Shown: piece after piece, positions 45,034 to 56,000 of the stretch
Layout: each line of letters begins with the position of its first letter
How positions within the stretch are numbered: the first letter of the stretch is position 1
Assembly: GCA_017985675.1 (NCBI GenBank)
Contig: JAGNXB010000004.1
Span: 48,257-112,256, forward strand
Source of the DNA: Saprospiraceae bacterium
GTDB lineage: Bacteria; Bacteroidota; Bacteroidia; Chitinophagales; Saprospiraceae
Length of the DNA stretch: 64,000 bases
Reading direction: 5' to 3'
Translations under genes and position numbers: made by a program
The notes under the pieces: generated by a model
Told to the model about the DNA's origin: nothing
Database searches by the model: none
What the model saw: the letters and a program-made list of their open reading frames with translations, nothing else

Positions 45034-46440
45034 TTATTGATCTTTAGCTGTAGAATAAAATAATTTGTTCTTTGTTAAATAATTGTGTATGAAATTTTGC
45101 AAGTACATATGATCTTTCCCAGCATTTCGCTTGTAGTTAATTGGATTAATTCCAGGTAGGGTAGATATGGATTGGCCGTTATTTAGTAATTGGTTATATG
45201 AATCTTGATCATAAGTACCATATAATCCTCCTGCAGGATTTCCAGGCCTAGATAACCAATTATTAAATTCATCCTTTCCCGATCTTAAACCAGTGAAAAC
45301 ATCTGAACCTATTATACTATTCCCCGCATTACTTGCGAATTGAACACTACCACCTCCAGACCACCAACGATCATTCTTATCTCCCAGACCTAGTGGTGCA
45401 ATATCATTGTAGATATTGACACCAACATCTCCTACCTTACCACCGCCATACCCCACTCGCTGATTGCGTCCATCGGAATTAAATACAAAATTAGAACCAA
45501 CACTTCCTGAACTTTGAAAATCATTGCTCACCCCAGTTGCGGAGTTATTATGGAACGTATTTAAAGGTAATGCATTCCCTGATCCTGAGCCACCTGTCAA
45601 TGCCGGGCTGATTATGATATCCCTTTGAAATGATAAATTACCGGAAGCGCCATGCGCAGTACCTAATCCATAGTTATAAAAATTAGCAGCTACATTCACA
45701 CTTCCCATTACATTTCCTGACTTAAAGGAACTGCCTAAAGCTAAACTTGCTGAAAAACCGCCTCTGAAGTTGGTTTTAAAACCAAAACCTAATCCAATCC
45801 CTGATTTTCCAGGCCATCTTCCATCCGGGTCTATATACCGTACAGGATTATTAAAGGTGTAAATATATGGACTCACCTCTGGGCCTTCTCCCGCCAACGG
45901 ATCCACACCCCACCACATACTCACTCTCGGATCATAATAACGAGCTCCATAATAATATAGTCCGGTCTCCTCATCCAGCTCCTTCGCATTAAATAAATAC
46001 GGTGTACCAAAGCCAGCTGCACGCTGTTCAGCAAAGGTCTCTCCGAAGGGGAGATACATCACAAATTGATAGGGCTGGCCAGCTAAGTCTGTCAAGAAAG
46101 TAGAACTGCCTAGATGATCGGGATGGTACCAGTAGATGACATCTGGGCAATTTCCTTCTTGCTCACATATACACTGTTTGTGCTCCTCTGATCCTGCCTC
46201 GTAATTTCCACAAATATCAACAGGTAGGGGCACATTTTCAAAAGACCCCTGACCCAATCCGATGCCCCAGCCCTGTACAGGGATCCGGATGTCCATTTGT
46301 TGCAATGCAGGTAAAGCATCCACATGATCACTCTCCAGATCTTCTGCATCTACAAAAGCTGTCGATGGCCCCGCGAGGCGGCTCGCTATCCGCTCTGATC
46401 CGGCATAGTAGTGTTTGGAGCTATGAAAGCGATATTTCAT
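45034..46440 (-). CDS. Orphan Rhs core plus toxin-23-like tip (copy A)
   Basis: 468 residues from the ATG at 46438-46440 ([20 protein letters not shown]). The start is fixed by TATCTTTG at 46446-46453, 5 nt upstream. The core runs to about YIDPDGRWPG. The tip, about 275 residues, has glycine-rich beta repeats (SFKSGNVMGSVNVAANFYNYG) and NDIAPLGLGDKNDRWWSGGG, which resemble polymorphic toxin type 23 (Ntox23) domains. It ends KDHMYLQNFIHNYL. The activity of Ntox23 is not known to me. Its immunity candidate begins 2 nt later. Confidence 0.75.
   Translation of the reverse strand: MKYRFHSSKHYYAGSERIASRLAGPSTAFVDAEDLESDHVDALPALQQMDIRIPVQGWGIGLGQGSFENVPLPVDICGNYEAGSEEHKQCICEQEGNCPDVIYWYHPDHLGSSTFLTDLAGQPYQFVMYLPFGETFAEQRAAGFGTPYLFNAKELDEETGLYYYGARYYDPRVSMWWGVDPLAGEGPEVSPYIYTFNNPVRYIDPDGRWPGKSGIGLGFGFKTNFRGGFSASLALGSSFKSGNVMGSVNVAANFYNYGLGTAHGASGNLSFQRDIIISPALTGGSGSGNALPLNTFHNNSATGVSNDFQSSGSVGSNFVFNSDGRNQRVGYGGGKVGDVGVNIYNDIAPLGLGDKNDRWWSGGGSVQFASNAGNSIIGSDVFTGLRSGKDEFNNWLSRPGNPAGGLYGTYDQDSYNQLLNNGQSISTLPGINPINYKRNAGKDHMYLQNFIHNYLTKNKLFYSTAKDQ
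45898..46417 (-). repeat. Rhs core DNA repeat, copy A
   Basis: Matches the other three core copies. Its 5' break is at the same base position as in copy C. Confidence 0.85.
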
Positions 46441-46445
46441 TGCCA

Positions 46446-46453
46446 CAAAGATA
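46446..46453 (-). promoter_or_regulatory. -7 promoter box of orphan copy A
   Basis: TATCTTTG on the minus strand, 5 nt before the ATG. Copy C has TATCTTCG in the same place (42215-42222). The 186 nt between this module and immunity gene 1 hold nothing else that I recognise. Confidence 0.55.
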
Positions 46454-46632
46454 GGGGATATGTATTAAATTGAAAGTATTATAAGGACGTGAATGCACAT
46501 CTGGGCGATGATGTAACCTATGAAATTGCCTTTATTCCAGCCTTGGCTGATGATTATTCTAATATTGTCAGTTGATTTATTGTTTTTTTGTAATTTCTCT
46601 TTTGACAATACACTACTTTCTCAACTTTCTGT

Positions 46633-46989
46633 CTACACAAGAATCTTTTTGCCAGCTAAGTTAATAGTAAATGACTCATATTCTTTACTGCCGATTAATT
46701 CAAGTATAATTCCTTCTTCAAAATCCAAGGTTAGTGCATCTCTTTCATTATTAATTGTAGCCTTAACTATTTTTTTCTCTAATAACTTTAATAATCCATA
46801 ATCATTTTGAACAGGAAAAACTTCATCATATATATGCTTTCGACTACTATAAAAAAATGAAAAACTTCCTGAAAACTGAATAAAGCCATTACTTAGAAAT
46901 AATGTTATGAAGTTTAACCCAAAAGCAATTTGACTTATTTCTTCATTTTGGATGCTGTTTAGATTAAAATCTTCGGGTATTTTATACAT
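46633..46989 (-). CDS. Small cytoplasmic protein, candidate immunity protein 1
   Basis: 118 residues from the ATG at 46987-46989 (MYKIPEDFNLNSIQ); a longer frame would overlap the toxin. It begins 13 nt after the toxin stop. Beta-rich segments such as QIAFGLNFITLFLSNGFIQF and ALTLDFEEGIILELIG, followed by ESFTI, recall the small immunity-type proteins labelled DUF6188 (tentative). No signal peptide. It should protect against the tip of the big toxin in the cytoplasm (inference from position). Confidence 0.7.
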   Translation of the reverse strand: MYKIPEDFNLNSIQNEEISQIAFGLNFITLFLSNGFIQFSGSFSFFYSSRKHIYDEVFPVQNDYGLLKLLEKKIVKATINNERDALTLDFEEGIILELIGSKEYESFTINLAGKKILV

Positions 46990-47002
46990 AACGATACTTT
47001 TT

Positions 47003-50000
47003 TTATTGCTTCCAATATCCTTCTGGCAATGGGACATGCGTTTCATGTTGTGCACCTGGTTTCATTGTTGCGGGATTAATGCCCTGTGAACCTCCTTGAG
47101 GCATAGGCTTCTCAAGTCGCCAATATCCATTAGGATATTGTCCTGTAGGTTTTTCAACCCTAATTGTCATTCCGTCAGGCACAATTTTCAAAGGAGCTTG
47201 AGGCGAATTAGTAGGAGTCATAAACTTTGGTGTTGCTTTGGGTAGCCCCTTTATGGCATCATCAAGTAAACCCAAACTCTTTACACTTTGCGCAACCAAA
47301 CCCCTGTTTCCACTCAACATCCTACCCCCCGATCCTCCTCCTCCAGCAACAGACAATGCAATTGATATTGCTGTTACGGCAAGATCTCTCACTCCTCCAG
47401 CATATTCTCCAAGACCATGTACTTCTTTGGAATTTAGGTTGTCGGTAGAATGGTAGTTCCATTGGCTACCGTCCCACATTTGCCAGTCTGCACCACCATC
47501 TGAATTTGTATTTGCCCAGTAATAATTTCCATCATCATACTGGTACATGTTACCATGAGAAAACTGCTTGTGCCATATCATTTCTCCAGGCGGCTCGTCG
47601 CCTTCTTCAGGAATCATCCCCGTCGGATCGATATACCTCACCGGATTCTGGAAGGTGTAAGCGTACGACGACCATTCCGGCATTTTCTCCGCCAACGGAT
47701 CCACACCCCACCACATACTCACCCTCGGGTCATAGTATCGAGCTCCATAATAATAAAGCCCCGTCTCCTCATCCAATTCCTTCGCATTAAAAAGGTATGG
47801 CGTACCAAAACCCGCAGCGCGCTGCTCGGCAAAGGTCTCTCCGAATGGGAGATACATGACAAATTGATAAGGTTGGCCAGCTCTGTCTGTCAAGAAAGTA
47901 GAACTACCTAAATGATCGGGATGGTACCAGTAGATGACATCTTCGCAAGTTCCTTCTTGCTCGCATATACACTGTTTGTATTCTTCAGACCCAGGAGTAT
48001 AATTAGCACAAACATCTCCTGGTAGAGGTACATTTTCAAAAGACCCCTGACCCAATCCGATACCCCAGCCCTGTACAGGGATCCGGATGTCCATTTGTTG
48101 CAATGCAGGTAAAGCATCCACATGATCACCTTCTAGATCTTCTGCATCTACAAAAGCTGTCGATGGCCCCGCGAGGCGGCTCGCTATCCGCTCTGATCCG
48201 GCATAGTAGTGTTTGCTTAGTTGTCCGTAGCGGTCCACAACGGAATAACCGCTCACATAGCGCACATAGTTCCCCATCCGGGCTGCATACTGGTATTTTT
48301 TTCCATTCATCCCTAACGACACCACGGTGCCGTGCCCTTTCAGTGCTCTCTCACCAGAGGCGTCATATACCGCGTGTTGAATAGCCGCACCCGCGATATT
48401 TACAGCCTTCAATCGATTACTTTCATCCCACGCCATATGACGGCTCTCGCCAGCCACCTTATGATGGTATGTCACATTACCGTTTAAATCATAGAGAAAA
48501 TTCTCAACCTGATTGCCATTGATCGCTATTGCACTCAGCGCATTAGGCGTGAATGCGCCATAACTATAATCGTGGTCGTAAGTATTCTCATTTACTGGAA
48601 GGGCATCAAGTGTATGTTCCTGTTTTTTGCTTGTGATCCGGTGCATAGGTCCATAAGTCATTTCCAGATCCCAGGCATTGTCACCATCATTCTCCAGCCA
48701 CCAACCGCCATCACCTGTCAGACGGTTGAAGTTATCATATTCAAACGTATGGTCAAATGCTCCGCCCATTCCTCCTATCGGGGCTGCTTCATTTACCAAT
48801 TTTGTGATGTTTCCCACAAGATCAAAAGTATAGGAATTTTCGAACATTGTAGCACCACTTTCTGTCATTGACTGCAAATTGGTTAAGCGCCGCAGTTCGG
48901 TTGAGTATGTGTAGTGGTTTTTTGCTCCATTGCCGTAGAGACTGTACACCTTTTGTTCGTAAAGGTCGTAGCCAATTTCTTGTATGTAATACGCATCTTC
49001 ATTTTTTACACTTTTTAAGTTGCCACCTTTATCATAAGCGTAGGTCACTTTTTCCCCACCTGGATAGGTCATCGATCTGATGCGGTTCCAGGAGTCATAT
49101 TCAAACTCATGAACAAAAGTCTGTACCAAAGGCGCTACCGGGGCTACTATTGTTCTTTTGTGCTTCACCACTTCTCCCATATTCCCGTATTCAAATTCTT
49201 GAACACCTGTACCATCTTCTTGCCGATGCAATCGGCCTCTGTTGTTTGCATCCATTGTGCCGGCATCGTAATAGGTATAAGTCACATTGTTGACATTATC
49301 AGATGGGTTTTGTTGAGGGCCCACCTGTGGATATGTGACGCTGGCAAGACGTCCAAGACCGTCATAAGCGTATTCAATTGCCAGGTCCGGGTCCGGGGCT
49401 GAAAGTACAGCCGTTACTACTGTGGATATTTGTCCAAGATTGTCATAGGTGTACGCTGTAGTACCTCCGTCCGGGTGCGTCCAACTTACTAGCCGGCCTG
49501 CAATATCATAGTCGGAAACGGTAATCTCTCCTTCTTCATCCGTTACTGTCATCACCTGGCCGAACCCGTTATAGGTATATTCCGTCTCCAGGTCATTCGT
49601 CTCTGTCCGCATCAAACGATCATCTGCATCTTTCCATGTTTCGCGTACCATTGTCGTGCTTCCATTTATAGGGATTGTTGTCTCCGTATACAACAAGTCA
49701 TCATTGATTCCGTATTCGATCACTGTTTCAGTGCCTACGCCATCAAATTGTGATACAGGGCGGTCAATTGCGTCGTAGGTAGTACGGCTGAAGGGGTTGC
49801 CTGCTACGTTGTAAATAAATTCAGGGTTTCCCACTAATTGTGAAAATGTCGGGTGATATTGTCGTATCGCTCTTCCCCAAAGATCTTTCACCACTACTCC
49901 TGAAACTGACATCCCAAAAGTGTAATCATTGTTTTCATAAAGCTCTACGGTCTTTTTTACCTGTACCGGTTCCCCCAATCCGTTACTTATGGTGACTGTA

Positions 50001-53000
50001 AGTTTAGGCAATCCATTTTCTTGCGAATCATAATGTTTTGTGGTAGCAAAGGATTGACTATTTGGTGACAGCCCATACAAATGTTCGATTGTATAGTTTG
50101 GATCCTTAGGGCTTGTTACTCTTTCCAACCGGCCTCTCTCATCATAATTGTACTGCATTACATTCTCTGTGATATCCGTAGTTGTCAATACGTGCCCGTA
50201 CCGTGGGTCATACGTTGCAAAAGATGAAAACTCATAATTGTCTTCAATTGCAGTTATGTACTGGTTAAGTTCAACATCATAGGTATAAGTACGAATAAGT
50301 GCATCACCTACAGGTGGAGCGGGATATGTGATGGTTGCAAGGTTGCCATAGGCATCATATGTCATTTCAGTACTGTTAAAATCATTCTCCTCAAAAAAAA
50401 CATCTACCTTCAATATGTCACCTTTGCCATTAATACCATCTACCCTCCTGCGCCGCATCTGATCACCACTTACCACTTCAATTTCTTGAGGGATTGCAAG
50501 TATATTTTCTACCGGATATTCATCCATCCAGATAATCTCTGTAGTATAATTATTTCCACCTGTATGAGTAACTGTTTCAACTCGTCCAAATTCATCGTAT
50601 TCGTATGTCTGAGTGCGAACTACAGGATCAGCCCCTGCTTCCCACCACTCTTCTCTTTCTGAGGTTAAGAGTACAAATGCCTGGCCTGTTCCTAATGTAC
50701 CTCCTACATCATAGTTTTCGACTAGTGGAGGATCGACCAAATTGATAACCCAGAATTCTCCTCCCATATCTGGTGCATGACGGGTATATTCGCGAAAGGA
50801 GCTTTTAAACAACTGATTTTCTGGAATCTCTATGATTTCATAGTCCATAAAATCCACTGGAGCTTGAATAGTTACCGATCCTGACATAATATGACTCTCA
50901 CGCTCCATTCCCGCCATGTAATAGCTGTTATTAAAATAGCGGTTCACGCCCTGACGGTACACTTCACTTTCTGGATTCCCAGGCTCCATTCGGTCTATAG
51001 TACGCACATACTCGTACCCAAGGAAATCTCGTTCCCTACGGTCATACTGGCCATTGTGATAAGCAAATTCTTGTTCTGTAAAGCCCTGATAATCTCCAGC
51101 CTCAATGTCTGGCCCTACCGTAACTATTGCATATGGGTCTGTTATACGCAATGAATGCATCACCCATCTACCAGAGGGCATATTGTATGTTGGCCCTGAC
51201 ACTTTGTAATCAACGGTATATATTGCTCCAGGGGGTGTCTCAATTGATTGCAACTTGTTTGTCCGTCGAATCAAAGAATGACGTACTGTCAATGATCCGT
51301 CATCATGTTGTTCAAGAAAATCCGGAAACCCGTCTCCGTCATAATCTTCTATAGTTTTTTTCGTTTTGTTTACTGAATTTGATGCCAGAACAGCATTGAT
51401 GTTGATCGGAAATTTAATACAAAATCCAAAAGGTGTACTTATTATAGGCGCAAATGTACCCGATGCATTTATTCCATAATTTGATGAAGCTGCATGAGTG
51501 TTGAGTTTAAAATTTGTGATACAGGGGTCTTCCTCTACCAGTTCAATTTTACCACCAGAATTAAATACAACAAAGTATTGAGGCAGAATATCAATATTTT
51601 CTCTAAAAATATAATCTAGCAACCCATCACCATTGATGTCAATTAGTTGGCCATTGGTATTCGCACTTCCTGTCCCTAATGAAAAACCTCCGGCTATACT
51701 ATGTCCTTTTCCGTAATTAAAACCTAATCCGCCCCCCTCAGAATAGTTGGATTGTCTGTTTAAAGGCACATCTCCCCATTGTTCAACAGGACTATCCTCC
51801 CCACTTATACCGAGGTTAAGTCCCACATTAAAATTATTAACATCATATACCAATCGGTCACTTAAGCCGTCACCATTGATATCTACCCAAATGACCTGAG
51901 CTTCACTTTTGCTTTGACCAAATTGGCCACTAATCCCTAAGGAAGCTTGAGCTTTGCCATGATTTAAATACAATCCCCATTTTGTACCTCCTGCTCCCGA
52001 TGTACTCCCTGTTTGGTCACCACCACGCCCAAAAGTTCCCGATGTAGAGGATGAAGACCCTTCATTTTCTACTTCCGACTTTCCGACATTATCACCCCAG
52101 GTCCTATCACCACCTACAACATTGTCAGCATACAGACCTCCGGTAGCATTAGTAACTTGAACGTAATCGCTAAACATTAGATCCGGATATCGGTCACCAT
52201 TAATATCGAAATAATCAGATAGATTGCGTGTCCAGGAACTGATTGTTTTGTTCCGTCCAATATTCATAGGACCAATACTCAGCCCCCCGGTCCCAGAGAT
52301 AGTTTTTGAAACCTGGTATTTATTCACCGACCATGCTCCGGTGGTACTATTGCCTGGTATATCTTCTACAGCCAGGTATCCTGTTTGGAGTCTGAGTGAC
52401 TCCGACATATTCATCGATCTGGCTGAAAATGGAGCCGCAAAATTAAATACAGAAATACCTTGCCAAACTTTTCTTATGATAAATTCACTATCATGAATTT
52501 GACCTTGATTTTTTGCGATCGGATATAAAAACAACAGAGTTGGCATTGTCAATCCGGCTAACGGTCCTGATGACAATATTTCTCCAGTCTCAATATCGAA
52601 TAATGCCTCTGGCTCAAGATCATCAAAGATATAAATTGTCTGATCGGTCGGATCGAAAACCTTCAATTTTTCTTCAATTTGGGCCAAATCCTCCTCATCG
52701 ATGTCCTGCTTGAAGGTATTGATAAGCTTTCCAAATTCATCCTCGTCAGCCTCATTTTCGCCAGTATCTGCTTCCTCATCATACATAAACTGACTCCAAC
52801 CCCGGTAACCATTTCCTCGCCCGTCCTTCTTTCGATGTTGTAATATCACATTAATCCTCGTCAGTTTCTCTTTTTCTTCTTCTTGTGCAGGATTTTCTGA
52901 GCTAATATATCCCACTGGAAATGTATATCCTGTATTTATCGTCGGGTCTTCAAGAAGTGACAATACCTTTTCACTCCAATATCCTCCATCTCCAGAAAGC

Positions 53001-56000
53001 TCTATTGTAATCAACGTTTCGCCTCCACTTTCAACAGCAACCTCAATTGGAGCTACATTATCAACGGTTACACCCTGATTGTTAATTTCATATCCACGCC
53101 GCCCTATAAATTGATTATCCTTTTTCACCACCATCCATAATTCAGTCAAACATTCATTGTCTTCGTTCAAGTAGGCATCCAGCCATGTCCAATCAGTTTC
53201 AGGGTAAATGTAATACGGCCTACTCTCTGGTTGGGGTGACAATAGCACATTATTATAGCTTTTCCAATGATGTTGGTTATTAGCATTAAAGCGGTTTGTA
53301 TAATAGGCATAATTCGCCATGTCAACTACAGGCCATATTTCCATTGGGGTCTCCACAACTTCACCCCCTGGTATGGCTTGGTGTAAGTCTATTTCAATTT
53401 TTGGATCCCAGCTCAAACCCTGCCAGTATATATTCGAAGTGCTAAGAATTTCAAATCTTGCCAGTGTTTTTTCACTTGCCATCATTATGATGCTCAAATT
53501 TGGTGGCGCACTAACAATTGTAGGTTTTGAATTTGCAGGAATAGTATGTGTCCAAAGAAATACATCAGGTTCAGGCTGACATTCTGTTTGTTCAGCTTCT
53601 CCCTTAAAAACACGTATCCGAAAAGTTACATCATCAGATAATGTTGGGACAACAATTGGCTCCCAACTAATGAACGCTTCGTTTAAATTTTCGTTGGAAT
53701 TCGGGATGACTGTTGCAGAAAGGTTTCCTTGCAAAAACCCTTCGGAATAATGGCTCTTATGTGGCGTCAATGATGTAAAATCTCTTTCTTCCGCATTTAT
53801 AGCCACCCCGCTAATGCTGGTATATCGAACTTCAGGATTCCAACCAATTTCTTCGTTATTTTGCGCCTTGAGATGGTGACGGAAATACAATTTTTGTCCT
53901 TTTTTAACTCGAAGATTAGATGTTTCAGCATTCACAAATGGTTGTGGGCTAACACCTCCTGATGACCCATTGCCGGTACATTCGAGTATATATCCACGAT
54001 AAGCTCCGCCTACTTCCACGCCAAATGCTTGTTGTGGTGATTGAAATTCCATTTGTACAAATCCGCCAGCATGGTAAAAAGCCATAGCAGTATTTTCAAT
54101 AATATTCTGCGCTGTTACAGAGTTAGATGCCCTTTGCCATTCGGTCATGCCCGCCTCTACGGGATTAGTTACGACTATATCTACTATACAACCATCACAA
54201 CCATAACCTTCCTTGTCGTCACATCCCACGCAAGGATTCAAAGGAAGTGCACAAGAGTCCAATTCTGCTCCCAATTCGCAGCCTAAAGAAATGTTTTGGG
54301 GCAGGTCATTAATTTCATTAGGTAATGTCTCTGAATATCCATAAATCAATCGACAAGTCCCTTTTGAGTAAGGGTCTCCATTCCCGTAAAATCCATTATT
54401 GTCTGTTTCAATAGATAATTTTGCTCCTGGAGTAATTCCTTCCTCCGACCAGGAAATAATGATTTCACCATCATGGGGAGCTTCCCATACTTTTACGACT
54501 TCAAAGGCTGGCAGTTCAAGACTAAATTCATTGTATTCCTCCGGGATTAATTTCACTGCATTTTCTCCTACTACAATCAAATTTTCTGTTGGCACGCTGC
54601 TTGATGAAAAATGGGGTACAGGTAAATCATTTTCAATTTCAATGTAATTGAATAATATTTTTCCGTTTATTGAAATATCTGGTAGTCCATCACCATTTGC
54701 GTCAGTGATATAAACATTTGTCATGGTTCGCCCATTAGAAATATTGACCCCTGCATGTCCGCCAATAGCCCCTCTGGATCCTGTGAGACCTATATTTTTA
54801 TTCAAACTCTCAGATTCGGAATGGTAATTAATATCTCCGATTAGATCGACTAACATTATACCTTCAGTGGAATATGAGTGTACTATTTCCTCCTGGTCGC
54901 CAGAACCAATGCGCTGAACAGTATGTGGATAGTAGTATAAAGCATTATTATATTGCCTCACCAAATCTGGAAATCCATCTCCATTCATATCAGCCAACAT
55001 AGTTAGGGATTTACTAAACTCCCAATCACCAGCAATGCCACCATCCAAACTGACTGTTTTTCCCTTTTCTAAAAGGTTGCATCCAAGACCGATTCCAATT
55101 CCAAATCCTACATTTGCATTTCGAGAGGTACTTGATCCTAAAGCAGATGTTAATGGTGTGTATCCTTCATAAGGATAATTAAATAATAGGTTTGTATTTA
55201 ATATCCCTGGGCAAGACACCATCTCTCTTGAGGCTAAATTATTATCACTACCTAACATTCGATTTAATCGAGCACCCAGACCAAACTTTGAGGGCATCAA
55301 TACACCATTGATTTCATCATTAGAAGAACTTATATCAGTATCAGACCCTTCTCTCAAAAGGATATCACCTTCCATTAAATTCATGAAAGTATCGCACTGG
55401 CCTAATGGATGGATGACGATAGGTGGGTAATTGGAATAGATCGACCCATCCATGGCACAAAAAATATCTGAAACTCCACCATTTGAAATAAAATAGTCGG
55501 TATCAAATGATTGTTGGATTCCTTCACAATCTGTATAATAAACTATAAACTTTTCCGGAGACTCAACATAGAATGATCTGCACCTGCATGCATCTCCAAC
55601 GCCGTTTTGTTGCGAATCCTCTTGCCCAGGATTAAACTTGTAGGGACAATTGTCACATTGATCCCCTACTCCATCACGATCAAGGTCGCTCTGTTCTGGA
55701 TTGGATTGATTTGGACAATTGTCACATTTATCCCCTATGCCATCTTCATCGTAATCGGCCTGATCAATATTACTTCTAAATGGACAATTATCACAGCCGT
55801 TTCCAACTCCGTCGCGATCTGGGTCTTCATTGTGCAAGGACAAATCCTCAGGAGCACTCCACATATCCGGACAGCGGTCACAGGCATCACCCAATCCATC
55901 ACCATCCTGGTCTGATTGATCAGGGTTGGGATCATTAGGGCAATTGTCACATGCATCTCCGATACCATCACCATCAGGATCCCTTTGATCTGAGTTTGGA

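Noticed and set aside
47003..47300. T9SS sorting domain at the end of the giant toxin
   Set aside because: The C-terminus is a Trp/Pro-rich tip without the beta-sandwich motifs of type A or B sorting domains.
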